NCBI GenBank assembly: GCA_024734555.1
Contig: JANPWX010000062.1
Coordinates: 1-64,000, forward strand
From: Trochalopteron elliotii
Taxonomy: Eukaryota > Chordata > Aves > Passeriformes > Leiothrichidae
DNA: 64,000 nucleotides
Direction: 5' to 3'
The position numbers and the translations under genes were made by a program. Positions 45,981-59,100 of this stretch are shown here, piece after piece. Numbering within the stretch: position 1 is the stretch's first letter; every line of letters begins with the position of its first letter. The notes beneath the pieces are model-generated. The model did not search any database and was not told the DNA's origin. It saw only the letters and a program-made list of their open reading frames with translations.

Positions 45981-46997
45981 AACCTTCCTGTGGACAATGT
46001 GAATTCCCTAAGAAAAAGAAAGGTGTACTTAAAGATTTAAATCTGTTTGTGTCCCTGTCCCAACACACTTATGTAAAGCATATGTAAGGGTTACTGCTGT
46101 TAAATGGTGATTAAAAATCCAGGTTGTGTAGTACATTAATCTGTCTATAATATAACATCTTTCATTAAGAAAAACTGTATTTTGTGTTTCATACTGAGAT
46201 TAATATTTTCACTGATAGAAATATAGATAAGTACTTAACATTTTCACTGTAGTTTGTCATTAATGACCCACCTCATGCAACTCCTGTGGATTCTGAAAAC
46301 TGTTTTCTTCTTCATATTATAATTACCTCTTAAAAATTATACAGCTTTTTCACTTTGTTCATTCAGGGTAACATTGTACAAATTCAAAGCAGCTGAAATC
46401 ACTGCTTCTTCACAATCAACCTAGTCATCTGTGCAGAAGATTTTCTATGCAGAAGTCTTGTGAAAGGAAACATTTTTAATACTTGAGACTCTTTGTTTAG
46501 AAACTTAGAGAAAGGAAGATTGTATCCATGTAAAATATTTGCTTTTGGGATAAATTCTTATCTGCCTATTCACACTGAGTGAGAATATTACTGTTTATAT
46601 CAAATTTGCTTTTGATCCTTCACAGACAGTTGCTTACCCTTTTTTTTTCTCTGTTCAGTTTTTGTGTGTTTTTTGAAATAAAATTGCACCGTTTCAATAA
46701 TTTTACCTTTACCTGTGTCAGGTGCCATAGTGAATGTAATCCATTGGGACCCAGTGGTTACTATTGTTAGATTAATTCTGGTTCTCTGCTCTGTAAGTAT
46801 TTAAGGATAAACACATTCTACTAAAAATTAACTAGGTAAAATCAACACCGATTGTATGCTACGTGTACTTTATGGGTTTTTTTAATGTTTGTCTTCTGTA
46901 CGTTGGCTGCAGTGTTCTGAAACTGCATAAAATTTGCCTGAAAATTTGCAGGCATCCAGTGGAATGTAATGATATGTTTTATCTTTTTTTCTCCACG
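45981..46997. other. AT-rich unique sequence
   Basis: Nothing recognised. Confidence 0.5.
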
Positions 46998-47273
46998 GTC
47001 ATGGAATCTATAGGATAATATGCATTTGAAAGGACCTTAAAGATCATCCAGTTTCATCTCCCTTTCACTAGACCGGGTTGCTCAAAGCCAGTCCAAACTG
47101 GCCTCGAACACCTCCAGTAATGAGGCACCCACACCTTCTTCAGTGCCTCACCACCCTCACAATGAAATTTTTTTTCATAATATCTCATCTAAATCTACCC
47201 TATTGCTATATGCCCTTGTACAAGGTCCTTCACCTTTCTTGTAGGCCCTCTTTAGGTCCTTCTCTTCACTGCA
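46998..47273 (-). mobile_element. CR1 LINE 3'-terminal fragment
   Basis: GTCATGGAATCTATAGG, AAAGGACCTTAAAGATCATC, CACTAGACCGGGTTGCTCAA, GGCCTCGAACACCTCCAG, CTTGTAGGCCCTCTTTAGG: the reverse complement of a CR1 3' region, about 275 bp. Confidence 0.87.
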
Positions 47274-48049
47274 TGGATTAACTCCCTTGACTAGATAATT
47301 TACAATATTGTGAAACAATAAAACAAAAAAGTTACATGGTAGAAGCATTTCAACTTAAAAATTAAGTTGGGTAGGTCTGTTTTTCTACTAAAAAGAACAC
47401 TATTTTACATTTTTTGATAAGCTTTACATTTTCAAATTTGACTTTTATTCCATGAAACTTACTCATCTATGCTTTGGGGCCAAAACAATTTTTGCTTTCC
47501 AGATAAGTTAATTTTACTTCAATAAACCCTCAAATATAGTTTGCTGTCAGCTTTTAGGTGATAGCAGAGTTTTGCTTTGTGAACTGCTGACTGAGTGCTT
47601 ACATCTCCCCAGTAACAAGAAAAATACAATACCAATTCAGTACAACCAAAAAAGACACTCTATACTTAGATAGCAGATGCTTCATAAAATGGAGAGCTGC
47701 CTTGCAGGTTAATTTCCACCCACTGAATCACTGCTTCCTAAGAATCACCTTCTGTTTCTGTAAGGTAACCAGAGTTTCATAGAGAATACATCTTTTAATT
47801 TTTGCTAAAAATCAGAGAGAAGTTGAATGAAATTTCATACAGTAATATAGAAAGAGTGGATTCTTTAAGTATATGTAGAGTGTGATAATGTTTATTTCAG
47901 TAGGATTACATGATGAGGTTCTTGTTGAAATGAGATACTATGAGAGGGGGGAAGACAATTCAGAAAAAAAAATTGCAGAAATGCAGACCTGAAAACCAGC
48001 AATGGATAGAATGACAAGAAACCAATAAAATCAATGACAATAACTGTTG
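47274..48049. other. AT-rich unique sequence
   Basis: Nothing recognised. Confidence 0.5.
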
Positions 48050-48460
48050 GGCTATCAAGAAACTGCAGGGGCATCTTGAAAAAGGGCCTTAGAAAGTGAT
48101 GGGGATATGGATCTGAGAGTCACAGGTATGGGGGCATGTGGAGCTTCTTGGAGCTATGTAAACTGATGGCACAATGTGCAGTGGAAGGGAATGGGGAAGC
48201 AGCAATATAGGAATAGATAGAAATGGGTATAAAAGGAGCTGATCATGTGTAAAATAAGTCATGTTTGTTTGACTGAGCCATGTGCCTGATTTTAGTCTGT
48301 CCTGTCTTCTTATCCTTGACTATCTGCATGTGTAATCTCAGTCCCTGTACCATTTGTGTGTGTAGGGGTTCTGCAGGGACTAAGTGATAGCTACTGGATA
48401 GATAGGAGCAGTATGTGTAGATTTGAGGCCAGAAGCTGCAGTGAGGCCAGGGGTGTGGAG
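48050..48460 (+). other. Possible old LTR hosting LTR F2
   Basis: GC content rises here. TATAAAAGG at 48228-48236 is a strong TATA box followed by about 230 bp of moderately GC-rich sequence up to the point where LTR F2 inserted. The layout (TGTTGGGC near 48044, TATA about 185 bp later) could be an ancient plus-strand LTR, but I see no flanking duplication or poly(A) signal. A unique promoter-like region is the alternative. Confidence 0.3.
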
Positions 48461-48466
48461 ACCACT
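48461..48466 (+). repeat. Left target-site duplication ACCACT of LTR F2
   Basis: ACCACT equals 49079-49084 exactly. Confidence 0.9.
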
Positions 48467-49078
48467 TGCGGTGTCGGCATCGCCTCGCTCGGCTAGCCCC
48501 GGGACGCCGCCACAAACTGGTGGTCCGTGCCTGCGCTGAGGGCTTGTGCACAGCAATGGAGAAGAGTGAAGGAAAGGAGGGACTCTCTTGGGGGTCAAAC
48601 ACAACTGGAGTTTATTAGGACAGAGCCCTCACCTCACAGCTGGTGTCCCAGGAGAGACAGCCAGCTCAGTGATGCAGCTCCTTTTAAAGGAAGGCGGGAC
48701 TCAGGGATGGGTTACAGAACAGGCCAATGAGGGAAAACCAGGGAGTGGCTGATCACATAGTTGACACAGGTAACAGCAAACCATAAGAAAGTAGGAGGAG
48801 GAAGGCTGGATCCTGCCCAATCACTCGACACCTCTCCCCAAACTCTCCAGACTCAGGGAGAGGCCCCGGGATGATGGACAGGACCGGGGGATACATGATA
48901 CAAACTTGACAACTCAAGAGGGGAACCAATCACAGGGCAGTTGCTGGGGAAAGGTATGGGGGAGGGTTACATACAACATGGGGTATAGAGGAACAAAATG
49001 GAGTCCAAGGGAACAAAATGGAGTATATAACTGAAGTGTACATGAAACACATTTGAAACTCAAAAACACACCACCACA
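48467..49078 (-). mobile_element. Solo LTR, group F copy 2 (ERVK-type)
   Basis: 612 bp, TGCGGTGTCGGC to CACCACCACA on the plus strand; the minus-strand LTR begins TGTGGTGGTGTG. The perfect 6-bp duplication ACCACT fixes it. On the minus strand CTTTAAAAGG (about 48681-48690) is a TATA candidate and AATAAA lies at 48616-48611. The U5 end is CpG-rich (CTCGCTCGGCTAGCCCCGGG at about 48484-48503). U3 has a 20-bp-period direct repeat (GAACAAAATGGAGT at 48991-49004 and 49011-49024). High CpG retention suggests a fairly young insertion. Confidence 0.88.
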
Positions 49079-49084
49079 ACCACT
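49079..49084 (+). repeat. Right target-site duplication ACCACT of LTR F2
   Basis: Direct copy of 48461-48466. Confidence 0.9.
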
Positions 49085-52000
49085 ATTGGCTAACTACTCA
49101 GATTAAAGTGCTAAATTCATAAATAAAATTTTACATTAATTCAGACTTAAGTTGTATATTCTACAATAGAAGCTAAGAGTACATCGTAGATTTCTTTAAT
49201 TTTTTAGGGCTGGAAACCTATAGAATATAAAAAAGATTGCATGCTATTGACACAGTAGCTCAAGCACACACAAAGTGCAATCAAACAATCAACACTACAG
49301 AAATGTTCTGTCTACTGTTGACAATCAATGATCCTTTTTCCTCTAAATTGCTGCACCTCATCAATAACAAAATTTTATGTAAACTTTATGTGAAAGAAGA
49401 TAAAGGGTGTCAAGTGTCTGTTTAAAACAAAGCATACAAATAAGCTTTTTCTGTATTTGGTTGTGAGATGCAGGAAACTGATAATCCTTCAGATGGCTCT
49501 TTTAACCAAAAAACTGAAAATACAGGTGAATAAGAAAGACCATTAAACCTAATAAGAGTATATTTAAAATGTTAAAACAGTACAGTTTGCAGGGCGTCAT
49601 TTGCAAATTATGGTTTTAAAATTCTAGTCAAAGGTTTCAGTGCCAATCATTTTAATGAGAAATGGAAGTGACAGAACTAGAAAGCCTCTAGTGACAATAT
49701 TCTTAAATGAAGGAAAAAAAGTTGGAAATTTAACCTCATCTCATGGCTATGTCTCTTGGCTATAATTTTGGGGGTTTATTTTCCTGTATGCTCTCCTCAT
49801 AACTGAATCTTGAGTTACCTATATATTTTTTATTCATCTGTATTTTCATACATTAAAGTTGACCTGTATTCTTTCACATTACACCAGTGTCTCCATGCTC
49901 TATAAACTTAATAGTCATATATCTATGAGCCCACAGTCGTACTGAATATACTATACTTGTTTTTCAGACAGCCTAGTATTTAACATGAAATGTTCGTGCC
50001 AGCAAAACTCCCTGCTTGATTTCTTTCAGTGTGACATGCTTTCAGGGCTTGGAACCATTTTTGCACAGTTGAATGATACTCTAACTAAAAATTTCTTCAG
50101 GTTCTGTAGATAATGGATTACAAGAGTGTGCCTTAGGTATATTATCCATTTCCATAAGACACAAGACTTGCAGGCATAAACTGACTTGATTGTTAAAGCA
50201 CAGTCTTTTTAAGAGTATTCTATTAAAACTGTATTAAAACTTGCAGCAGTTGCAGCCCACACAATATGCACACAGACATAGACAAACTAATGTTTCCCTA
50301 TCAGTCAAAGTAAAGGTGGAATTCACATAGTGAGACATATTTAGAAACAGCTGAGCTTTGTCTAGTAAGAAGCATTTGCAATAATTGTGGATAAAGACTA
50401 AAAACTCTGCAGTTTTAAGTTATGTGGAGCAAAAGTCTCTTTCCAATGTAAGGAAAAAGTACATAATTTTCTACAGAAATGCCTGACTACCTGGTCAGTC
50501 TCCTTATACATACCTGTATATATCTACTTATGGCACTGTTCTCAATGGCTGGAGAACACCCTTAGGAGCAGCTGCCTACATGCCAGCAGCTGACTAAGGT
50601 GTGTGCATACACATTAAGTCCCCTAATGTAAATCAGATTTTTCTGTGCTAGAAACAGTGGGGAAAGCAAGGGTTGTCTGATGCCAGTGACTGCCACTTCC
50701 CAGGAGAGCCCACAATAATAAAAGTAATGGTTTGCAGGTCCAAGGCCACGAGAATAAGGAAAAAATGCTCCCAGAGTAGATGTAGAAAATAAAGTGCCAC
50801 AGCAGTAATGCTGCAAGTGAAAGGCAGGCTACTGAGGTATAAATGAAGGGCTTTCAGCAATACAAAAATCTAATGACACTTAAGGCACTGTGCAACATAC
50901 TTGCACAGAACTATTAAATATTTATTAAATAGCTTCTACTATTTGTATGGGCCCCCTTTTTCCTGATATTTTTGATTTCTATCAAATATTGAGGTTTCTC
51001 CTAAGGGATATTAATAGGATCACACCTGAAATCCTGCTTTCAGGATTTACTAGTCAAAGAGAAATAATTTGTATAAACAGGCTCCACTGTATCTTCTTTG
51101 ACATTCTAATGCAGTCTTCACAGGGACAAATATTGTATTCTTGAAGCATTCAGTATTTCATTATGATTTTTTAAATAAAATATTTTCCACAAGACTGTTC
51201 TTTTTATAAAGACTGATATCAGCCTAGAGCATTAGCTTATGTAAGAGATAATTTCCTTTAACAAGTTTGAAGTCAATATTAGGGTAAAGTATTACATTAT
51301 TTATTATATTTTCTTGTGTTCTATCTAGTTTGAGAATTTTTGATATTTTGTATGAGAACTTTACTATGGTATACCTGTCACTGTTTAAAAGATTATTAAT
51401 GTTTCACAAAATCTCCCTTTTTAATTGTTTATTTTAATTCTCAGCTTATTTTTTGTTATGTTGTAGTCTTCCTCAAGGAATTAATCAAAATTTTGCATAA
51501 AAAAAGAGATAACCTATATATTCTATAAAAACTGAAAAACAGAATAAACCAAATATATAAAAATTAAAATTTTCCTTTTCCAAATGCTGATTTCTGTAAA
51601 TAAATTATTTAATTCATAAAAAATTCCTAAACAATTCTTCTCAGGCTTTTGAAAACCTAATAATCTTGAGATGTGAACAGACTTGTCCCAAAAATGTAAC
51701 AGGAATTACCTAGCTTATATTAGTTCTTATAAAATTTTGATTTTAGTGAGTAGGGACAGAATCAGCCTATTTTTACAATTAAACGAAGAGACCGAATTTT
51801 TGACTGATTATCCTTTCCCACATCCCAGTACATTTGTTTTCATTCATTGAATGTGTAGCATACAGATGCAGTTATATATTCTTGCACAAGTTACTGTGTG
51901 ACAAACTTTAAGTATCAATTTGGGGTTTTTTTTAAATATACAGGTATGTTTTCAAAACCTGAACTTTGCAAAAACTTTTTCCGCATTTATTTGGACAAAT

Positions 52001-52139
52001 GTATAAGGTGGCATACCTTTTGCCTTCTACCAGAGGTGTGGTATTTGCTTCACAGCTCTCCTGCAAGACCTTATGCTTTTAAAGAAAAATCATATTGAGT
52101 GGCAAATATAGAAGATGAATTAGATGTAATGTACCCCAT
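49085..52139. other. AT-rich unique sequence
   Basis: No gene or repeat recognised across 3 kb. Confidence 0.5.
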
Positions 52140-52335
52140 CCAGCTTGTTTGCATGCTGCGTTGCACCTTCTTTAGTTTTAAAAACATTTTACTTTCAATT
52201 GCTTTTCTATCCACACAAAAATCCCAGTTAAGGTAGAAACTGGGTTATGCATAACAAGCTCTGCTAATGTTAATGCAGTTGTTTATGAGCCATTATAGCA
52301 ATTGAGTTCCTTTGTAGGGTGAAATAATTATGTGA
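52140..52335. other. Candidate conserved non-coding element with 12-bp palindrome
   Basis: Repeat-free. GTTATGCATAAC at 52244-52255 is a perfect 12-bp palindrome, flanked by TTTGCATGC (52149-52157), GCTAATGTTAATG (52263-52275) and GTTTATGAGCCATTATAGC (52281-52299). The mixture of POU, bZIP-like and homeodomain-like words is typical of developmental enhancers. Conservation is not tested. Confidence 0.3.
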
Positions 52336-55300
52336 AGGTCAGATGGAGAATACTTTTTTGGGGGTGGTGCTCAAATCAGTATCAGTAAAGCTTACCTGAT
52401 TTTGAAACAAATCTCCAAAAATCACTAGTTTTGAGTTTGAGAAGCTTTCCCTTCCAACATTGAAGAGGACATTCTGTAGATCATAGATTATATATAAATT
52501 CCTTTTTCTCAATGAAATAATTAATGTCATTTTTACTAATATTATTTATAGAACTCCTAAACAGTGTTCTCAACACAAAGCAGAATATCTGGAAATTCCA
52601 CACTAGCCTATTGTTGTTAGTGTTTTTATTAAAATGTGCTCAATCAGTAATTGACATCTATAAAGCTCTAAGGTAGGTAAGAAAGACAGTCATTATTAAT
52701 ATTGGGGATTTTTTTCTTTCTATCAATCAATTTATTTATCTGATGTGTAATAAAGGTGATTTAATGGGTAGCAAATTTAGTTTGTGTTAAGAGTATCTCT
52801 GTACTTATCTGATTCCATTAAACAAAAATTACTCTTCTCATAAAATACTAAATACATACAAGGCAAAAAAACTCCAAAAATAACAAATTAAAGAAAAATT
52901 GTCATGCAGATAAAGCACTAAGCATACACAATAGACAAAATAGAAAATAGCAAATAAGGTGAGAGCTCTTAGTCCCTTGAAAACCACCAGGCAAAATTTC
53001 AAAGTATATAGCTACAGCATTTTGAAACTTGTATTCAAGCAGCATTTTGTTCTTCACCCAAAATCTAATTACATCAGATTTTAAATTACCATTGTGCTTT
53101 AATGCACTACAATTTGTCTTCCACTTTATGACACACCTGCTGGAAAGCTCCAATCCTCCACAGTCCTCTTCTGTCACTTAAGATCATTTTGGAAGCTATT
53201 AAGAACTATGCAGAGATGCAGCCATTTTCCATATTCTTTCCACAGCTTTCATCCACAAATAGTTTTTCTACAGCTGAAAATGGTCCACTGACATTTTTGT
53301 ACATATCCTTGACTGATGTTTTGCACTATAAAATAATCTATTTTTGTGAAAAATGGTTCAGCATTTCTCTACACTGTGCATTTGTTCCTCATAAACTCAA
53401 ATTTTCTTACGTCTGTGAACTTCTCTGTGTTTTTATTTAGAAAATAGCCCTTTGAAGGCCTGTAACTGTTAATAATTTAAAAGGAATTAGGCCAACACCT
53501 TTTGCTTAGTTTTAGCTAATTTATCAATTGTTGTAATTTGTTATTTTATATATACACACAGAAATACACTTTCTTAGGATCTCTTTTACCCTATTTTAAA
53601 CCAAGTTGCAAAAATTATGTTAGATATATTTTTGCTAGTTTAATAATATGCTCAGTCAAATATGTCATATAATATTGCAGGCACAATAAACTTCTCTAAA
53701 ATATAGAGCTAATTCAAGAGCTCAGCATAAAATTTCCATTTTTGTGTTTTTCCATCATTGATGAATTAATAAGTGATAGCAACACATAACAATTTATAAC
53801 ATCTCCTCTAAGTTCCAAATCCTGTTAGTCCTCGACTCTTCCTGAAAACTCTATTTCAGTCTGTAATTCTAAGCAATTTACCAATGACTGTTAGTTGTTT
53901 TGTAAACAACTGACATATTGTTACAGTAAGAAAAGCTTTTTTGGAATAAGAGTCAGCTGCATTGGCAAGGTGGTTTCCATTACAAAGTGTTTTTTATGGC
54001 ATAGCATTTCTATATCTGATACATGCATCCATTTTAGTAGTCCCAGTTTTCACTCCTGTGTTCATATGTCTTGGTCATGTCACACAGGTGAAGAAAAGAG
54101 GGCCTTCGGGCATGGTGACAAACTGCAGACTTTTGGGAATAAACCTGCTGTGAATGAATGTGTGGTACGCAAGGTTGATACTGCAAACTCTGGCTATATA
54201 CTCTAAGAAAAAAAGACATATTTGTGGATGACATAGTTACAACAGAAAAACTTGAAGACTAAATGCAGATACATCAGGAAATTAATGATTTTTAATGTGG
54301 ATTGTGAAATTTGGGGAGAAAATAAAGATGCACCAGGAGTCCCTCTGATGGCACTTATAACATTCCCTTGAGGGTCTCTGTGACATAGCTTTGCCCAAAT
54401 AGTGACAGCAGCAGACTTTTCTAATGTAAACATCTCTGAAGCAAAGTGAATAATTGCCTTTGAACATGGATACAGAATCTCTCTCTGTTCTCATCCAAAG
54501 GAAAAAAAAAGCAAACCCAAAACATAAAAAATATTCAGCAAAATCCTAAAAAATTAAGATGCTCATTACCATCACATGAACATGGATGGCTTTTCAATAT
54601 TGTCAAACAGAAACCACAATATATTAAAAAGTTTCCATAAGCAATATCTTCAACAGAAAATTATGAAAACAATCACAGAAAAATTTGACACAACTGACAA
54701 GCAAACAGAATTAAGTATATGTCTGTCTCCAGAAAGAATGCTTAAGGGTAGATAGCAGCAGCAGCAACATAACCTTCTCCAGCCTCTCTTGAGGGATAGC
54801 ACTGTCTTGGATAACAAGAAATATAGTCTTCAACTACACTTTTGAAAGCAAGAATGTACAGTATGCTATGCTAAAAATCTTGTTTACAAGCAAAGATGAA
54901 ACCTGATATATAAAACAAAGTGTGTTATAATTGAAGTCCTACCAGTCTAATCCAAAAATCATTATTAATGCACATCTAATTATTACAAGAAAAGAAGGAG
55001 TATGTGCATGCCAAAACAAGTTTCAGTATTACTGAAATTACCAGCGTAATAGTTAAAAGTATTACACAAGGACTTCTTTTCTACTCTGCTTTTATGCTCA
55101 TGCTTCTCCTGCTTCTCTGGATCCTGAAGTTTGTGGCTTCATTCTGGTGTTATGATGATTATTTAGCACCTGAAGATTTGAGGTTGTGATAAATATGATA
55201 TACATGTTGATGGCTTATTCCTCACTGTATGGTCCAGCTGGTGTAATTTCTATGTCTGATAAGATGATTTTATACTTTTTGTTCTTACGTTTTGTTCTGC

Positions 55301-56069
55301 AACACCAATTTATATACAAATTTGTTTTACATGGTGACTTTAACAATGTGTAGATAGAACTTTTGTTGTTTTCTGTTGCCTCCGAAAGCAGATCTTTCTT
55401 TAACCTATCATGTGTGGGAGTTATTTATGCCTGTGGTGTTTTCAGTGCCAGGCCCATTCCCTATCCCTTATCATCCCAGGACTTCAGTCCTCTGAAATGC
55501 ATCTTGCATCACCACTTCTCAGACCCTCTGTTGTCATATCAGATCTGTTTTTTCCAGCATTGTGTCACAGATGTAAAGCCATAAAAGGTGAACAAGAGTA
55601 AAAAAGAGTAAAAAAGAAATCACTGTGGAGGCCTGTTTGATTAGAAAATTCTGTGAGTCAGTGAAGTTTATTTGCCATGTTACTGTTACACCACTGGAGC
55701 GGTGTCTTGCATTTCTTGAATGTCATGTCTCTTCATGTTAGTCTTACCTGAAGGACTGAATTAGGCCTAGATGTCCTCAGTGGGTCAAGAAGGAAAGATG
55801 GGTTGTTTCAGAGGGTGATTCACTTGAAATCTCTCTCATAGAGAACTTCTGGAGCAGACAATGCTCTGGGCACTGTTGAGTTTTGGGTGGCTCATGCAGG
55901 AATCTTAGGTAATCACAAACATTGTTCTTAATGAAGGATAACACCATTCCCACAGGATTCTGTTAATTTTTCATGCAAATAGTCAAAAAAGAACTGACTC
56001 CTCTTCAGTTTCAGGGCCTGTCCTATTCTATTACTGCCCATTCCCACCAGGAACCAGCCCACTACTGGA
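52336..56069. other. AT-rich unique sequence
   Basis: No gene or repeat recognised. The short frames at 53895-54234 on both strands overlap and show no family. Confidence 0.5.
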
Positions 56070-56171
56070 GCTCTGAGCAAGTTGTTCTAGGGGAAGGTGT
56101 CCCTGTCTATGGCAGGGGAGTTGGAACCGGGTAACCTTTAAAGTCCCCTCCAACTCCAGCCATTCTGTGAA
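56070..56171 (+). mobile_element. CR1 LINE 3'-terminal fragment
   Basis: GGAGCTCTGAGCAAGTTGTT, GGGGAAGGTGTCCCTGTCTA, TGGCAGGGGAGTTGGAACC and AACTCCAGCCATTCTGTG follow CR1 3'-end order on the plus strand. Confidence 0.85.
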
Positions 56172-59100
56172 AAGTTGCTGCTGCAACTAAACTAAGTAAA
56201 GTAAATGTATGGACAGGTCAAAAACTATCAGACAGAAAAAGCTTTAGCTTTAGCCTTTATCCTGAGGCCTTGTCAGCTCAGTACAAAGCTAATGATGTGT
56301 TGCTAGCAATAGTAATACCATATTACAGAACTACTCAGTGACAAGTATTGGTCTGTGTGCTCAGGATAGAAAGGGGTAAACCAGCAATAAAGCAAAATAC
56401 ATCTGAATTGCAGAGCACCTTTTAAGAAGCAAAGGGGAATCTATACATGCCTGTATCACATTGCAAATATTTGAGGAAAATGTAAAAGGATCCTAATGAT
56501 TTTTACAAATGCATTATTCAGCATCAGGGGTCTGTACTCAGAAAAATGCTAATTTCTATGAGAACGTTTAGCATGGATTGAATAAGAAAATGGGACTTTT
56601 AGTGATTATTAAACACCAGCTATGTAGGGGTAATATGTGTTAATTGAGCAATTATGAAGAGTTGATGTAGATGGGAAACACAGGTTATTATGCAGTTTCC
56701 ATTTCTACAATGGAGTTATTATCACAAACATAACAAATAAAATGTGTTTTTCTTGCCCCACAAAAAAAACAAGTGGCTGGAAAACTCTAATCCCTTTCAG
56801 ATGATGTATTTTTTGAGATTTTAAAAGGAATATACTTGAAAACTTCCTTTTCTTATATCGGCAAGTCTTCCTAAAATTTTTCATGTTTCTCCTGTTTTGT
56901 ACTTCCTTTCATAAAATAATGCCTGTGTCAACCATTCAAAATATAATTTGGAACACTAGACAGGCTATTACAAACTATATAAAATGTCAGTGGCATATGA
57001 AGTATCAGAATGTACTTGCTTTCAAAGACAATGCAATTAAATTAAATGCGCCGGAGTTCATCTGTGTCTATCAGATTGCTGATTTACTTTTTTTTTTTTT
57101 TAATGTGTTCTGAACTATTACTGAAAATGATGTTCTGGCATTTATTGCCAAACAAAAGGTGCATGAAATAATTTAATGAAAATAAATTGTTATTTTTTCA
57201 CAAATTTGTGACCTATCCATACACACCTTACCTTCAAAATTCAAAACTATCAGGAAACATGTTTTAATATACATATACATCTTAACTCAGCAGTCCTGCA
57301 GAAATTCTTAAATGTTCTTGTGATTTTCATGATATCCATCTAAAACTAGTTCTGGCACTTATGAAAAAAAAAAAAGAAATAAAACCTCTGTTAAAAAGAT
57401 AACATCACATTCTTTTAAATAAAGGCTTTACCTTTCAGCACAGCCAGAGATCTGGTACATTTTGCTCTGTCTACAGGTTTAGGTGCCTTGAGAGCTATTT
57501 ACAGAAGAATAGATTAGGACTAAAGAGGCACTCAGATCTTTGGTAGCTAATTGTTTTTACAGAAGGTTCCTCTCCTGAAAATGTGGCATCCAGAAACTGA
57601 AAACCAGCTGATTTGAAACAAAGATGTGAATCATTATGTTCAAGGTTAATGCAGCTGCCCTTTGCTCTCTTTCTGTATAAATGGTCTCACTCTGACTCCC
57701 TTCCTTGCTTTACAGACACCAAGGTATGAATTAGTCAGGAGACTTCATAAAAGTCTACTCGTGCCCAGAGCTGCCGATCTTCACTTTCTGCAGTTCAGTG
57801 GCATTTAATTTTAATTGCTCCCCAAGCTTAGGCCAATTCTGGATGGCAAAAGCAGGGCAAGAATCATTCACTACTCCTTTGAAGTCTGAAAAGCCTGTAT
57901 TCAGATTGCCTCAGGCTCTCATTCTTACATTTATGTGAAAATGTAAGCTGCTGAGTACTGCTGTTGAACATCTACAGCACCGAGTTAACAGGAAATGTCT
58001 TGTAAAGTGCAGCTTGATTTTTTTTTTCCTGTGGATTTTTTGTCAAAAATATTAATAAAAATAATTGAAAATGAAAAATTCAGGAAAATCCATGCTAATG
58101 AGTTTGGATAGGCATAGTTTTCAGATCATATTGTCTAATCCCTTTGTTAATCTCCTTTGGGAGGATTCTGACATCTCTATATAGCTCCAAGTGAATACTA
58201 CAAGTAAATCACAACTATCCTTTCTCAGCATCCAAAAGTTTCTCACAAAGCAAAATAAATAAATATTGCCCTGATGATGGTTTCACAAAAAAGATGGGAG
58301 AAATAATTTTTGTCCTGTCTTTTCATCCCTCTTTCTTTCCTTGCCAATAGCAAAATTCAGGCCCCATGGAGGAAATTACTTCAAGCTCTGAGCAAATTGA
58401 AAGAGTGAGTCACTACAGGAGATAAGCTGAAGTTGATGATGGTACAGAGAATAACATTCCTTTGTGCATGCTTCTTCATAGGGAGATCTTTGCAATAGGA
58501 AAAAAGAAGCAAGCATCAGTACCAAAAGGTGTTCTCTTGGAAGAAGAAGAAGAAGAAAGGAATAGATTAAAATACATTTTTCTCCATGCACTGGCACTAG
58601 ATTAAAAGTGGATGAGAGAGTAATTGCAGAGGTATGAAAATACTAAGCTCAATCTTCAGTGAAATTAATATAATTATTCACCTTAAAAAAAACCCCCTAC
58701 ATTTTCAAATTAAATGCAACAATGTGTGTTTTCTTCACAGTAATTGTATGATATCTGTGCAGAACTGACCAGACAAAAATACAAATAAAAGAAAAGGGTT
58801 GGGGAGAGAGAGCAGAAAATTATTTATAAACATTTGTGGGCCTTAAAGATTGTTTACTGGAGTAATTGCTGAAGTTTTAAAAAGAAAGTGCCCAAGAAAC
58901 CCCCCAAAAGCAACAACCAAAAAACCCCAAAACCAACCCTGAACAACCAGAGAATACAAACACTAGGTTCCAAGAAATCATGTTCTAGTACAACACACTT
59001 ACGTTGTTCTGATTCCGCATTTCTTCAGACAAAAACCTTTCACAAAGTTTCTGTTCAGGTTTTCCCCTCACACTGTGACTAAAAGGAGAAAGTCCCTTTA

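Noticed and set aside
37565..49078. Reading LTRs F1 and F2 as the two ends of one provirus
   Set aside because: Each has its own different 6-bp duplication, the U5 parts differ, and the 10 kb between them shows no retroviral genes.
57708..57729. Tiny exon-like arrangement: polypyrimidine tract, CTTTACAG, 8 bases, then GTATGA
   Set aside because: An 8-base exon without neighbouring exons or coding context is most likely chance.
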